Origin: Streptosporangium sp. NBC_01495
GTDB taxonomy: Bacteria; Actinomycetota; Actinomycetes; Streptosporangiales; Streptosporangiaceae
Length of the DNA: 64,000 bases
Assembly: GCF_036250735.1 (NCBI RefSeq)
Contig: NZ_CP109430.1
Location: 806,001 to 870,000 of the forward strand
Reading direction: 5' to 3'
The notes beneath the pieces are model-generated. The model did no database searches and was not told the origin of the DNA. It was given only the letters and a program-made list of their open reading frames with translations. A program made the translations under genes and the position numbers. Below, piece after piece: positions 1-8,339 of the stretch; within the stretch, counting starts at the first letter, position 1; the number at the start of each line of letters is the position of its first letter.

Positions 1-1
1 G

Positions 2-1129
2 GACAACCGGGTGGTCCTCATCACCGCGCCCAAGGGCGGCGAGCCGAAGCCGGTCTCCCTGAGCGGGATCCAGGGCCTCGCCAGAGCCGCCCGCGAGACG
101 GCCGGGGTGGCCGCCGGGGACGGCAGGTTCGTCGCGGTGGGCGCCGTCTCCGGCGACGCCGGGATCTGGAGCAGCACCGCCGGAGAGAGCTGGAAGGCGG
201 GCGGCCCGGCGCAGCTCTTCGGCGGTCCCAGGCGGCAGGCGCTCGCCGACGTCGCGCACGGCAGGCGGGGCTGGCTGGCCGCGGGCAGCACGATGACCGA
301 CGCCTCCTCCACCGAGCCGCTGCTGCTCACCTCCTCCGACGGCCAGAGCTGGCGCAGGGTGCCGGTGCTGGGCCCCCTCGCCCCGGCGGGCGACCACGAC
401 TTCCTCGCCCCGCACGCGGTGGCGGCGGGGCCGTCCGGCTACGTCATGGCGGGCGAGGACCGCGGCCCCGCCGCCACCGTGCCCGTCCTGTGGTTCTCCG
501 CCGACCTCAAGCGCTACTCCAGGGCGGCCAAACTTCCCGCGGGCGGTACGGGCGTGCGGCTGCACGACGTCTCGGCGACCTCGTCCGGGTACGTGGCCGT
601 CGGCGGCACCGGCACGGCCGAGCGCGAGACCGGTGTGGTCTGGGTGTCGGCCGACGGGGTCAACTGGACCGCGCGCAAGCCGGTCCTGCCCCCGGGGGCG
701 ACGTCCGCGGGCCTGCGGCACGTGGTCCTGTACGGCGGCTACGTCGTCGCGGCGGGCACGGCCCAGACCGAGGACGGCAGGAAGGCCTTCGGCGCGGTGT
801 CGGACGACAACGGGGCGAGCTGGGAGTTCTCCTGGTTCCCCGCGGACCGGGCGTCCGCCGTCCAGGATCTCGCCGCGACGCCGGAGGGTGTGGTGGCCGT
901 CGGCTGGCACGGGGTGGCGGGGGCCGGTGACAGCGCGGCCTGGACCTCCGAGGACGGGCTGAACTGGCAGCGCCACACCCCCAGCCAGGACAGCCTGGAC
1001 GGTGACGGCGCCCAGTGGCTCGGCGCGGTGGCGGTCTCCGGCGGCCAGGTCGTGGCCCTGGGTCGCTCCACCACCTACAGCGCCGACCACCTCACCCTGT
1101 GGCGTTCCACGCTCACCTCGTCACGATGA
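2..1129 (+). CDS. Asp-box beta-propeller-like protein (5' end outside window)
   Basis: The frame is open to the window edge, so the N-terminus, including any signal peptide, is missing; the GTG at 11 is only the first visible start codon. The visible part carries repeated Asp-box (BNR-like) motifs of the S-x-D-x-G-x-x-W type: SSDGQSW, SADGVNW, SDDNGASW and SEDGLNW, plus a degenerate first one (STAGESW). They are spaced about 50-80 residues apart, as in sialidase/photosystem-assembly type beta-propellers. Such proteins are usually exported and bind ligands or other proteins; no catalytic residues can be assigned. Function is unknown and a sialidase activity should not be assumed. Confidence 0.7.
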   Translation, partial: DNRVVLITAPKGGEPKPVSLSGIQGLARAARETAGVAAGDGRFVAVGAVSGDAGIWSSTAGESWKAGGPAQLFGGPRRQALADVAHGRRGWLAAGSTMTDASSTEPLLLTSSDGQSWRRVPVLGPLAPAGDHDFLAPHAVAAGPSGYVMAGEDRGPAATVPVLWFSADLKRYSRAAKLPAGGTGVRLHDVSATSSGYVAVGGTGTAERETGVVWVSADGVNWTARKPVLPPGATSAGLRHVVLYGGYVVAAGTAQTEDGRKAFGAVSDDNGASWEFSWFPADRASAVQDLAATPEGVVAVGWHGVAGAGDSAAWTSEDGLNWQRHTPSQDSLDGDGAQWLGAVAVSGGQVVALGRSTTYSADHLTLWRSTLTSSR

Positions 1130-1166
1130 CGGGGAACCGCGGCGCTCCACGCCCGCCCTGTGCCGC

Positions 1167-1586
1167 TCACGGCGGTCCCACGGCGCTCACCCCGGGCGCG
1201 ATGACCGCCCACTCGACCAGCGCGTCCAGCAGGCCGGGGGTGAGGGGGAGTCGCGAAAGCTCCTCGCGGGTGAACCAGCGGGCGTCCGCGGCGTCGTCCC
1301 CGGCGGCGAGCGTGCCGCCGGAGACCTCGGCGAGATAGTCGCGGATCTCGTAGACGGCGCCGCCGGGACCGGGGCGGTCGACGGTCCCGGCCAGGCGCCC
1401 GGGGACGACCGTCAGCCCGGTCTCCTCGAGGACCTCCCTGACGACCGCCTCGGGGTCGGACTCCCCGGATTCGACCCGCCCCCCGGGGACGGACCACAGG
1501 CCCGCACCGGGCGGGCGGCCACGGCGGACCAGAAGCAACCGTCCCGAGCCGTCAAGGACGATCGCTCCGACACAATTTACGCGCAC
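1167..1586 (-). CDS. Nudix hydrolase
   Basis: A 139-residue protein, the usual size of a single-domain Nudix enzyme. The Nudix box is complete: G36-x5-E42-x7-R50-E51-x2-E54-E55-x-G57, the signature that binds Mg2+ and hydrolyses a nucleoside diphosphate linked to X. The N-terminal strand region (GAIVLDGSGRLLLVRRG) is typical of MutT/ADP-ribose pyrophosphatase-like members; the substrate cannot be told. The start is the GTG at 1584-1586. It has no Shine-Dalgarno but a TAATCT -10 box seven bases upstream, so the message is probably leaderless. It faces away from the DUF6758 gene. Confidence 0.9.
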   Translation of the reverse strand: MRVNCVGAIVLDGSGRLLLVRRGRPPGAGLWSVPGGRVESGESDPEAVVREVLEETGLTVVPGRLAGTVDRPGPGGAVYEIRDYLAEVSGGTLAAGDDAADARWFTREELSRLPLTPGLLDALVEWAVIAPGVSAVGPP

Positions 1587-1593
1587 GTGAACA

Positions 1594-1599
1594 AGATTA
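1594..1599 (-). promoter_or_regulatory. -10 box of leaderless Nudix gene
   Basis: TAATCT on the minus strand lies seven bases before the GTG start. This matches the actinobacterial TANNNT rule for leaderless transcripts. No clear -35 was seen. Confidence 0.5.
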
Positions 1600-1660
1600 C
1601 GTTGTGATAACGACCCAGCCTCTTGACGGATGGGCCGCGGAAGAAGCAGCGTGGGTAGGC

Positions 1661-2302
1661 GTGAAAGCCGCCCCTACGTGCCCACGGTGTTTCGGCCCGC
1701 TTCGTCCGCCGAGTGCTTGGTCAAGCTCCTGGAGATGCGGTCCGCACGGTGATGTCCTGCCGTTCCAGCCACCCAGACCTCCGTCCTCCGCCGCGGTGGA
1801 GGCCGTCATCCGAGATTCCCGCGTCCCCGTCTGGGTTCCCTGGCCGCTGCCCACGGGGTGGCTGGTCACGGGGTTCGCCGAGGCGGGCGACGAGCGCAGC
1901 GGCGTGCGGGCCACCGTGGTCGCGGTCTCCGGCCCCTCGCTGACCCAGGGCCCCGCCGACCTGCTGATCATCGCCGAGGAGCCCGGGGTAGGGCTCGGCG
2001 CGACGTTCGCGGGACTGGAGGGCACCGATCCCGGTACCGGGTTCGACAAGGGCCCGCCGCACGCCAAGATCGAGGTCAGGGGCCATCCGTGCGCCCTGTG
2101 GTGCGTCACCGCCGCCCCCGACCGGGCCGTCTACGCGGGTGAGGCGCTGGGAAACTGGCTCTGGGTGGTCGTGTGGCCAGCCGAGGCCGGTTACCTCATC
2201 ACCCTGGCCGGGCTGTCGCTGCGCGACCTGCGCGACCGCGACCAGGCCCTCGACCTGCCCTTCGGGGCGTTCTCCCCGCGCCTGGACGTCCCGGCGTCCT
2301 GA
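1661..2302 (+). CDS. DUF6758 family protein
   Basis: A 213-residue cytoplasmic protein of an actinomycete-only family (DUF6758) of unknown function. From the chosen GTG it begins with a zinc-ribbon-like segment (CPRC at residues 6-9, then WRCGPHG about 17 residues on). The family signatures VPVWVPWPLPTGWLVTG and, near the C-terminus, PFGAFSPRL follow. An upstream in-frame GTG at 1604 would add 19 residues with no similarity to what I remember of Streptomyces homologues, which start just before the CPxC motif, so 1661 is preferred. No operon partner is evident. Confidence 0.75.
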   Translation: MKAAPTCPRCFGPLRPPSAWSSSWRCGPHGDVLPFQPPRPPSSAAVEAVIRDSRVPVWVPWPLPTGWLVTGFAEAGDERSGVRATVVAVSGPSLTQGPADLLIIAEEPGVGLGATFAGLEGTDPGTGFDKGPPHAKIEVRGHPCALWCVTAAPDRAVYAGEALGNWLWVVVWPAEAGYLITLAGLSLRDLRDRDQALDLPFGAFSPRLDVPAS

Positions 2303-2420
2303 CACCGCCGGTGCGCCCGCGTTCCCGCGCGGGCCGCCCCGGCCCCGTTCTTGCCTGCCCGCCCACCCCATATTCGGAGCCTTGACCGTTCCGTCCGAAC
2401 CGGGGGGCGGGGGGAGGCAG

Positions 2421-2426
2421 TAAAGT
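2421..2426 (+). promoter_or_regulatory. -10 box of leaderless MBL-fold gene
   Basis: TAAAGT lies eight bases before the GTG at 2435, fitting a leaderless actinobacterial promoter. There is no well-placed Shine-Dalgarno for that start. Confidence 0.4.
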
Positions 2427-2434
2427 TCGGAAGC

Positions 2435-3160
2435 GTGACAGCGCGTATCGAGCGAGTGGTGACCGAGGGCGTCGTCGATGTCGACGGCGTCGAGCACAAG
2501 GTCGAGAACAACACGTGGATCCTGGGCGACGACGAGGATGTCATCGTCATCGACGCCGCGCGCGACGCGGAGAGGATCCTGGAGAAGGTCGGCGAGCGGG
2601 AGGTGCTGGCGATCATCTGCACCCACGGCCTGCCCGACCACGTGGGCGCGGCCATCGAGGTCGCGGCCAGAGACGAGGCGGTGGTCGCCCTCCACCCGAA
2701 GGACCGGCCACTGTGGCGGCTGACCTGGCCGGACACCTGGCCGGACATCGACATGGAGGACGAGGGCCTGTTCGAGGTCGGCGGCGTCCAGCTGGAGGTC
2801 ATGTCCACCCCGGGCATCTCCCACGGCGGCGTCTCGCTGTACTGCGAGGCCCTGGACGCGGTCTTCACCGGCAAGACCCTCCAGGCCGACGGCCCCGGCA
2901 GGATCGGCGGTGAGTACCCCGCCCTGGCCGACCAGCTGACGGCCATCGGAGGGCGGCTGTTCACCCTGCCGCACCGCACCCGGGTGCTGCCCGCGCACGG
3001 AGAGGAGACGACCATCGGCGATCTGGAGCCCCAGTTCGACGCCTGGCTCTCCGGCTCGCTCACCCGCGACGCCAACGCGCCGGCGGAAGAGGAGGGTCCG
3101 CTGACCGACGGCACGCGTGCGGCGGGGATCCGGCTGAATCCCCGGAACGATCTGCTCTAG
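2435..3160 (+). CDS. Metallo-beta-lactamase-fold protein
   Basis: A 241-residue MBL-fold protein (start GTG 2435; an upstream in-frame ATG at 2351 would add an Arg/Pro-rich segment translated from leader sequence). The fold is visible as IVIDAARD before the metal loop, THGLPDHVGAA at residues 63-73, the STPGISHGG strand-loop, FTGKTL and VLPAHGEET. The metal loop is atypical: in H-x-H-x-D-H the second histidine is Leu66 (H64, D68 and H69 remain), so the dinuclear site is altered or catalysis differs. The stop codon abuts the ATG of the next gene with no gap, implying coupled translation with the RecB-type nuclease. Substrate unknown. Confidence 0.8.
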   Translation: MTARIERVVTEGVVDVDGVEHKVENNTWILGDDEDVIVIDAARDAERILEKVGEREVLAIICTHGLPDHVGAAIEVAARDEAVVALHPKDRPLWRLTWPDTWPDIDMEDEGLFEVGGVQLEVMSTPGISHGGVSLYCEALDAVFTGKTLQADGPGRIGGEYPALADQLTAIGGRLFTLPHRTRVLPAHGEETTIGDLEPQFDAWLSGSLTRDANAPAEEEGPLTDGTRAAGIRLNPRNDLL

Positions 3161-4066
3161 ATGGACCAGCTTCCCCTGGAGGGCATGCCGCGGCGGCTCT
3201 ACGCCTGCACGCCGTCGCGGCTGAACAACTGGCTCGACTGCCCCCGCCGCTACCGGTTCACCTACCTGGACCGGCCCGCGCCACAGAAGGGCCCGCCGTG
3301 GGCCCACAACAGCGTGGGCGCCAGCGTGCACAACGCGCTGGCCGCCTGGTGGCGCGAGCCACACGAGCGGCGTACGCCCGAGGTCGCGGGGAGCCTGCTC
3401 GCCAAGGGATGGATCAACGAGGGGTTCCGCGACGCGGAGCAGTCGCGGACCTGGCGTGACCGTGCCACGGAGATGGTCTCCGGATACGTGGCGAGCCTCG
3501 ACCCCTCCGCCGAGCCGGTCGGCGTCGAGCGCACGGTCGCCACGCGCACCTCCGTCCTGGCGCTCTCCGGCCGCGTGGACCGGCTCGACCGGCGCGGTGA
3601 GGAGCTGGTCGTGGTCGACTACAAGACCGGCCGCCGCCCGCTGACCACCGACGACGCCCGTTCCTCGCTCGCGCTGGCGGTCTACGCCATCGCCTCCTCC
3701 CGGATGATGCACCGGCCCTGCCACCGGGTCGAGCTCCACCACCTGCCGACCGCCTCGATCGTGGAGTGGGAGCACACCGACGAGTCGCTCGCCCGCCACC
3801 TGGGCAATGCCGAGGAGATCGCCGTCGAGGCGTCCGAGGCCGACGAGCGTTACAAGGGGTGGTCGGCCACGACCCGGCCCCGGGGAGCCGCCCCGGCCAA
3901 GGCGCGCGGCGGCGACCGCACCCCGCCCGCGGTGCCCCCCGAGATCGACGCGGCTTTCCCGCCCCGTACGGGCCCCCTGTGCTCGTGGTGCGACTTCCGT
4001 CGCCACTGCCCCGAGGGGCAGGCCGCGGGCGACGAGCGCGAGCCCTGGGCGGCCCTCGCCGACTGA
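3161..4066 (+). CDS. RecB/Cas4-type PD-(D/E)XK nuclease with Fe-S cysteines
   Basis: A 301-residue stand-alone nuclease domain of the RecB/AddB/Cas4 kind, without helicase motifs. Catalytic motif D153-x-K155 sits in VVVDYKTGRRP. Four cysteines in the arrangement that holds a 4Fe-4S cluster are present: C27 (LDCPRRY) and C274-x2-C277-x5-C283 near the C-terminus. Family members cut single-stranded or damaged DNA ends; actinomycete single-domain versions are usually annotated only as RecB family exonuclease. The ATG immediately follows the upstream MBL stop codon. It converges on the MpaB-like gene 41 bp away. Confidence 0.88.
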   Translation: MDQLPLEGMPRRLYACTPSRLNNWLDCPRRYRFTYLDRPAPQKGPPWAHNSVGASVHNALAAWWREPHERRTPEVAGSLLAKGWINEGFRDAEQSRTWRDRATEMVSGYVASLDPSAEPVGVERTVATRTSVLALSGRVDRLDRRGEELVVVDYKTGRRPLTTDDARSSLALAVYAIASSRMMHRPCHRVELHHLPTASIVEWEHTDESLARHLGNAEEIAVEASEADERYKGWSATTRPRGAAPAKARGGDRTPPAVPPEIDAAFPPRTGPLCSWCDFRRHCPEGQAAGDEREPWAALAD

Positions 4067-4107
4067 CCCCGCGTCCGGGATCCGGTCCGGGAGAGGACGG
4101 CGCGCCG

Positions 4108-5034
4108 TCAGCGTCGCGGGGAGGGACGGGACGGCCAGCGGCGCGGGTCGGTCAGCCCCCTGAGCCCCCCGGCCATGTCGTAGCCCGCCGCGCCGAGCCG
4201 CTCGCGCGAGGCGGCGAGCATCTCGCGGGTGGCGGGCATGAAGGCCCGGTCGTGGACGTGTTCGGGAAGCGTGTCCATGACCAGCCGGAACGCTCTCAGC
4301 GCCGCGGTCACCGCACCCGGCGGCACCTCGGGCAGCACGCCGTACATCCGCCTGGCCCAGCCGGGCAGCGCGTAGTAGCAGAGCGCCCCGAAGGGGAAGT
4401 AGGCGGGTTTGCCGGGGGCGAGGGCGCGCAGCTCGGCGGGCAGGCGCGGCCACATCAGGAAACGGACCGTGGACACGGCCTCGGGGGTGACCCTCAGCAG
4501 CGGACGCGTCGAGGCGAAATAGCCCTCCAGCTCCGCCACGGAGCCCGGCACGTCCTCGGCGTGCAGGCCGACGTAGGTGGCGCTGCGGCGCTGCTCGGCG
4601 AGGTAGCGGTCGGCCTGGCGGTCGCTGAGCCCCAGGCCCGCCCGCCGCGCCACGGACAGGTAGGAGGAGACCTCCGCGCAGTGCACCCAGAGCAGCAACT
4701 CCGGGTCGTCCACCCGGTGGATCCGGCCGGTGCCGGGGTCGTCGAAGCGCAGCCGCCGGTGGATCCCCCGGACGCGGCGGCCGATCTCGTCGGCCTCCGC
4801 GGGGCTGCCGAAGGTGACCCTGCCCACGAAGTCCGCCGTGCGGTGGAGCCTCCCGAACGGATCCCGCCGGAAGTCGGAGTTCTGCCAGACCCCGCGCATC
4901 GCGAGCGGGTACAGGGCCTGGAGCATGAGGCCGCTGACCCCGCCGATCCACATGGAGCGGTCGATGTGCACCAGCCACGTCACGGTGTGAGGAGGCTGGA
5001 CGACGATGTCCTCGATGCTCGCCATGGTCAGCAA
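4108..5034 (-). CDS. MpaB/latex-clearing-protein-like oxygenase (DUF2236)
   Basis: A 308-residue protein of the DUF2236 family (oxygenase MpaB / rubber oxygenase Lcp-like), which bind a b-type haem and are thought to oxidise hydrophobic substrates. Family features seen: an N-terminal helix region, the RTADFVGRVTFGSPAEAD segment, VRGIHRRL, DDPELLLWVHCAEVSSYL with the conserved WVH, and a C-terminal PxTREMLAASRERL. ATG 5034 has another ATG three codons in (5025), so the exact start is open. The gene is followed upstream by an alpha/beta hydrolase on the same strand (45 bp gap), a possible two-gene unit. Confidence 0.8.
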   Translation of the reverse strand: MLTMASIEDIVVQPPHTVTWLVHIDRSMWIGGVSGLMLQALYPLAMRGVWQNSDFRRDPFGRLHRTADFVGRVTFGSPAEADEIGRRVRGIHRRLRFDDPGTGRIHRVDDPELLLWVHCAEVSSYLSVARRAGLGLSDRQADRYLAEQRRSATYVGLHAEDVPGSVAELEGYFASTRPLLRVTPEAVSTVRFLMWPRLPAELRALAPGKPAYFPFGALCYYALPGWARRMYGVLPEVPPGAVTAALRAFRLVMDTLPEHVHDRAFMPATREMLAASRERLGAAGYDMAGGLRGLTDPRRWPSRPSPRR

Positions 5035-5079
5035 ATGGTTACACGGCGGCCGATGACCCGTCCAACGGGGGCACCCGGC

Positions 5080-5952
5080 TCAGCTCCTCAGACGGCTCTC
5101 GGCGGCGTTCCAGAAGCGGATGAGGGCGGCGGCCGTGGTCTCCGGGGCCTCCACCGCCGGGGAGTGGGCCGAGCCGGGGACGACCACGCAGTCGGCGTTC
5201 AGCCGGCGGGCCATCTCCGACTGCATGCGCGGCGGCCAGCCGTCGTCGTGCTCGCCGTACAGGACCAGGGTGTCGACCTCGACCTGGGTGAGCTCGTCGC
5301 ACCGGTCCGGCGCGGTGAGCACCTCCTCGGCCATCGTGAGCATGCCGACGGCCGAGTTGGCGAACAGCCGCTTGCGCAGGAAGGAGATGATCTCGTCGGA
5401 CACCCCGGAGGCCAGGGCCTCGGGCTCCATCCGGGTGTGCCACAGGTGCTCCAGGCCGATGTCGGGCAGCTCCGAGATCATGAAGCGGCCCGCGCGCTCG
5501 CGGGGCCCGACGATCGCGGCGGGCCCGGAGCTCATGAGCGTGTAGGACACGAACCGGGTGCGGCCGTCGATGACCGCCTCCCGGGTGACCAGGCCGCCGA
5601 ACGAGTGGCCGACCAGGTGGATCGGGCCGCCGTGGCCGACCACCTGGGCCAGGACGTCGACGTCGTTGCCGAGCGCGGCGCAGGTGTAGGCGCTCCTGTC
5701 GTCAGGGCCGTTCGTCTCGAACTGGCCGCGCATGTCGATCGCGACGACCTGGCGTCCCGACTGCGCGAGCGTCTGCAGGACCGCGATGAAGTCTTCCTTG
5801 CTGCCGGTCAGGCCGGGCACCAGCAGGGCGGGCCACCGCTCGGGGATGCCGCTGACGGGCAGAGCCTCCAGTACGGCGAAGGCGCCCACCGCAGTCTCGA
5901 TCTGGCGAGAGCGGACGCCAGGAGGCAGGGTCAGAAAACGCGGCGTACTCAC
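5080..5952 (-). CDS. Alpha/beta hydrolase
   Basis: A 290-residue alpha/beta-hydrolase-fold enzyme. The nucleophile elbow is G-H-S118-F-G-G, and the likely catalytic histidine is H263 in PGSAHSP; the acid is probably in VLYGEHDDGW. PGLTGSKEDF before the elbow is the oxyanion-hole region. I chose GTG 5952 because the sequence before it contains AGAGAGG, which would otherwise be read as coding; ATG 5982 is the alternative and adds ten residues. Substrate (ester, lactone or peroxide) cannot be inferred. Confidence 0.85.
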   Translation of the reverse strand: MSTPRFLTLPPGVRSRQIETAVGAFAVLEALPVSGIPERWPALLVPGLTGSKEDFIAVLQTLAQSGRQVVAIDMRGQFETNGPDDRSAYTCAALGNDVDVLAQVVGHGGPIHLVGHSFGGLVTREAVIDGRTRFVSYTLMSSGPAAIVGPRERAGRFMISELPDIGLEHLWHTRMEPEALASGVSDEIISFLRKRLFANSAVGMLTMAEEVLTAPDRCDELTQVEVDTLVLYGEHDDGWPPRMQSEMARRLNADCVVVPGSAHSPAVEAPETTAAALIRFWNAAESRLRS

Positions 5953-6014
5953 GTGGCCCCACGATACCTCTCTTGGTGACATCGCTCCGTGCGTCCGGAA
6001 GGGGCCGGGAGCGT

Positions 6015-6051
6015 GAAAAGGGGCGCCACCGATATGGTCGCGCCCCTTTTC
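6015..6051. terminator. Perfect 11 bp hairpin between helicase and hydrolase
   Basis: GAAAAGGGGCG at 6015-6025 is the exact reverse complement of 6041-6051, with an inner ACC/GGT pair in the loop. On the minus strand it follows the helicase stop codon at 6065 directly and ends in A/T-rich arms, so it is a good terminator for that gene. Confidence 0.8.
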
Positions 6052-6064
6052 ATGGTGGTACTTG

Positions 6065-8161
6065 CTAGTTAGGGCGACGCATTCCCCGCTGCGGCTGGCC
6101 GCTGCGCACCGGTGGGCGGCGACGGCTCTGCACGCGTTCCGAGGCCGCCGAGGGGGCGATCTCGTCATCCTCCGACGCCAGGTCCGGCGACTTGAAGATC
6201 ACCGAGAACGGGCTCGGGGGGATGATCTTCTCAGGCTGAGGCCGGGTTACGAGGGCCTCCGCCACGGGTTCGTCGTCCCAGCGCTCAGCCATGGTGTCGT
6301 CGTCCTCTCTGGGGTCAGTGAACTCCGCCACCTGCTCCTCGGCCCACGACGGAGCCGAAGGGGTCTCCGGGACCGCCGGGGTCACCGGGATGTCCGCCAC
6401 CTGCTCGCGCCTGCCGCGGCGCTGCCGTCGAACCGGCTCCTCCGCCACGGGCTCCGGGTGAACCGGAGCCACCGGGGCCTCTGCCGTGCCGACGAGGCTC
6501 ACCTCGGGATTCAGCCCGGCCTTGCGAGCCCGGCCCCTGCGGGGCGCGGTCTCGGCGGGCTGCTCGTCACGGATGTCCTTGCGGGCTGCCACGTCCGTCT
6601 CCACCTCGGCGATCTCGACGACAGGGGTCTGGACCTCCTCGGCCGCGACCGGCACGGGGGTGTCCTCGCCGGTACGGCCCCCACGGGTGCGACGACGTTC
6701 GCGGGACGTGCGCGCGGGGCGATCGCGACGCTCCTCGCGATCGTCCTCGCGTCCCTTACGGGAGTCGTCCTCGCGTCCCTTACGGGGGGAGCGGGAGCGG
6801 ATGCGGCCCGTCTCGCCGAGATCCTCGACCTCCTCGGCGGCCAGGCCCGCCCGGGAGCGGTTGGCGCGCGGCAGCACGCCCTTGGTGCCCTCGGGGATGC
6901 CCAGGTCGCTGAAGACGTGCGGGGAGGTCGAGTAGGTCTCGACCGGCTCGGGGAAGGCGAGCGAGAGCGCGTTGTTGATGACCTTCCAGCGAGTGAGGTC
7001 CTCCCACTCGACGAAGGTCACCGCGACGCCCGTCTTGCCGGCCCGGCCGGTGCGGCCGATCCGGTGCACGTACGCCTTCTCGTCCTGCGGGCAGTCGTAG
7101 TTGACGACGTGGGTGACGTCGTCGACGTCGATGCCACGCGCCGCGACGTCGGTCGCGACCAGCACGTCGATCTTGCCGTTGCGGAAGGCCCGCAGGGCCT
7201 GCTCGCGCTGGCCCTGACCGAGGTCGCCGTGGACGGCCGCGGCGGCGAAGCCGCGCTCCTTGAGCTGCTCGACGACCATGTCGCAGGCGCGCTTGGTCTC
7301 ACAGAAGATCATTGTGAGCCCGCGGCCCTCGCACTGCAGCAGGCGGCCGACGATCTCGATCTTGTCCATCCGGTGCGTGCGCCAGACGAACTGCGTCGTC
7401 TGCGGGGTCGCCTCGGACTCGATGTCGTTGTTCTCCGCCCGCACGTGGGTGGGGCGGGTGAGGTAACGCCTGGACAGGGCGACGATCTCGCCCGGCAGGG
7501 TCGCGGAGAACAGCATCGTCTGCCGCTCCGCGGGGATGAGCTTGATGATGCGCTCGATGTCGGGCAGGAAGCCCAGGTCGAGCATCCGGTCGGCCTCGTC
7601 CAGGACGAGCATCCCGATCTGGCTGAGGTCCAGGTGCTTCTGCTTGACCAGGTCGAGCAGACGGCCCGGGGTGCCGACGATGACGTCGACGCCCTGCTTG
7701 AGCGCCTCGATCTGGGGTTCGTAGGCGCGCCCGCCGTACACGGTGAGGATCCGCGAGCCGAGCTTGCCGGCCGCCGTCACAAGGTCCTCGGTGACCTGGA
7801 CGGCGAGCTCGCGGGTCGGTACGACGACCAGCCCGCGGGGCTTCTTGCGGTTCTTCCTCGGCTTGCCGACACGTTGCAGCATCGCCACGCCGAAGGCGTA
7901 GGTCTTGCCGGTGCCGGTGCGCGCCTGGCCGATGATGTCCTGGCCGTTGAGGGCCAGGGGAAGTGCCATTTCCTGGATCGGGAACGGCGCGATGATGCCC
8001 TCGGTCTCAAGGGCATCGGCGATCTCTGGGGTGACTCCGAGGTCTCGGAACGTCGTCAGCTTGGCCTGCCTAAATTCTCCGTTGAAGGCAGGCCTGCCGG
8101 GACCACGGGCAGAAAACGTGTTCCCCGTGCCGGGTCCTCGCGGAAGGTCCAGCCCTCTCAT
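6065..8161 (-). CDS. rhlE: DEAD-box RNA helicase (RhlE type)
   Basis: About 699 residues. All superfamily-2 DEAD motifs are visible: Q motif (F60-PIQ), motif I ARTGTGKT (80-87), Ia PTRELA, Ib TPGRLLDL, II D188-E-A-D, III SAT (219-221) and VI HRIGRTGRAG. A basic, Arg/Glu/Asp-rich disordered tail of roughly 270 residues follows, with a tandem repeat of SRKGREDD encoded at about 6735-6790. Such tails bind RNA or ribosomal partners. The ATG at 8161 is preferred over ATG 8275, which would add a leader-like segment. It is divergent from the MiaE-like gene, as rhlE and Rv3210c are in mycobacteria (from memory). Confidence 0.92.
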   Translation of the reverse strand: MRGLDLPRGPGTGNTFSARGPGRPAFNGEFRQAKLTTFRDLGVTPEIADALETEGIIAPFPIQEMALPLALNGQDIIGQARTGTGKTYAFGVAMLQRVGKPRKNRKKPRGLVVVPTRELAVQVTEDLVTAAGKLGSRILTVYGGRAYEPQIEALKQGVDVIVGTPGRLLDLVKQKHLDLSQIGMLVLDEADRMLDLGFLPDIERIIKLIPAERQTMLFSATLPGEIVALSRRYLTRPTHVRAENNDIESEATPQTTQFVWRTHRMDKIEIVGRLLQCEGRGLTMIFCETKRACDMVVEQLKERGFAAAAVHGDLGQGQREQALRAFRNGKIDVLVATDVAARGIDVDDVTHVVNYDCPQDEKAYVHRIGRTGRAGKTGVAVTFVEWEDLTRWKVINNALSLAFPEPVETYSTSPHVFSDLGIPEGTKGVLPRANRSRAGLAAEEVEDLGETGRIRSRSPRKGREDDSRKGREDDREERRDRPARTSRERRRTRGGRTGEDTPVPVAAEEVQTPVVEIAEVETDVAARKDIRDEQPAETAPRRGRARKAGLNPEVSLVGTAEAPVAPVHPEPVAEEPVRRQRRGRREQVADIPVTPAVPETPSAPSWAEEQVAEFTDPREDDDTMAERWDDEPVAEALVTRPQPEKIIPPSPFSVIFKSPDLASEDDEIAPSAASERVQSRRRPPVRSGQPQRGMRRPN

Positions 8162-8327
8162 GTCATCAGCGACCGCTGCGGCGTCACGCCGACTTTTGGG
8201 GGCGTCCGGGCGTGGATATCCCGGATTAACACGGTGCGGTCGCACTTTCACAGAGCAGTGTACTCGATACCACAACGGAGAACCGATTTCTTCTTATTCC
8301 CGGTGAATCGCGAGGTCGCTCAGCTCG

Positions 8328-8333
8328 TAGGCT
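8328..8333 (+). promoter_or_regulatory. -10 box of leaderless MiaE-like gene
   Basis: TAGGCT lies six bases before ATG 8340, with no Shine-Dalgarno, so transcription probably starts at the ATG. The 178 bp upstream also carries the helicase promoter. Confidence 0.5.
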
Positions 8334-8339
8334 GCGTCC

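Noticed and set aside
1721..4978. Very long minus-strand open frame (1085 residues)
   Set aside because: It is the antisense shadow of the DUF6758, MBL and nuclease genes; the translation is Arg/Gly/Pro-rich, lacks motifs and overlaps four well supported genes.
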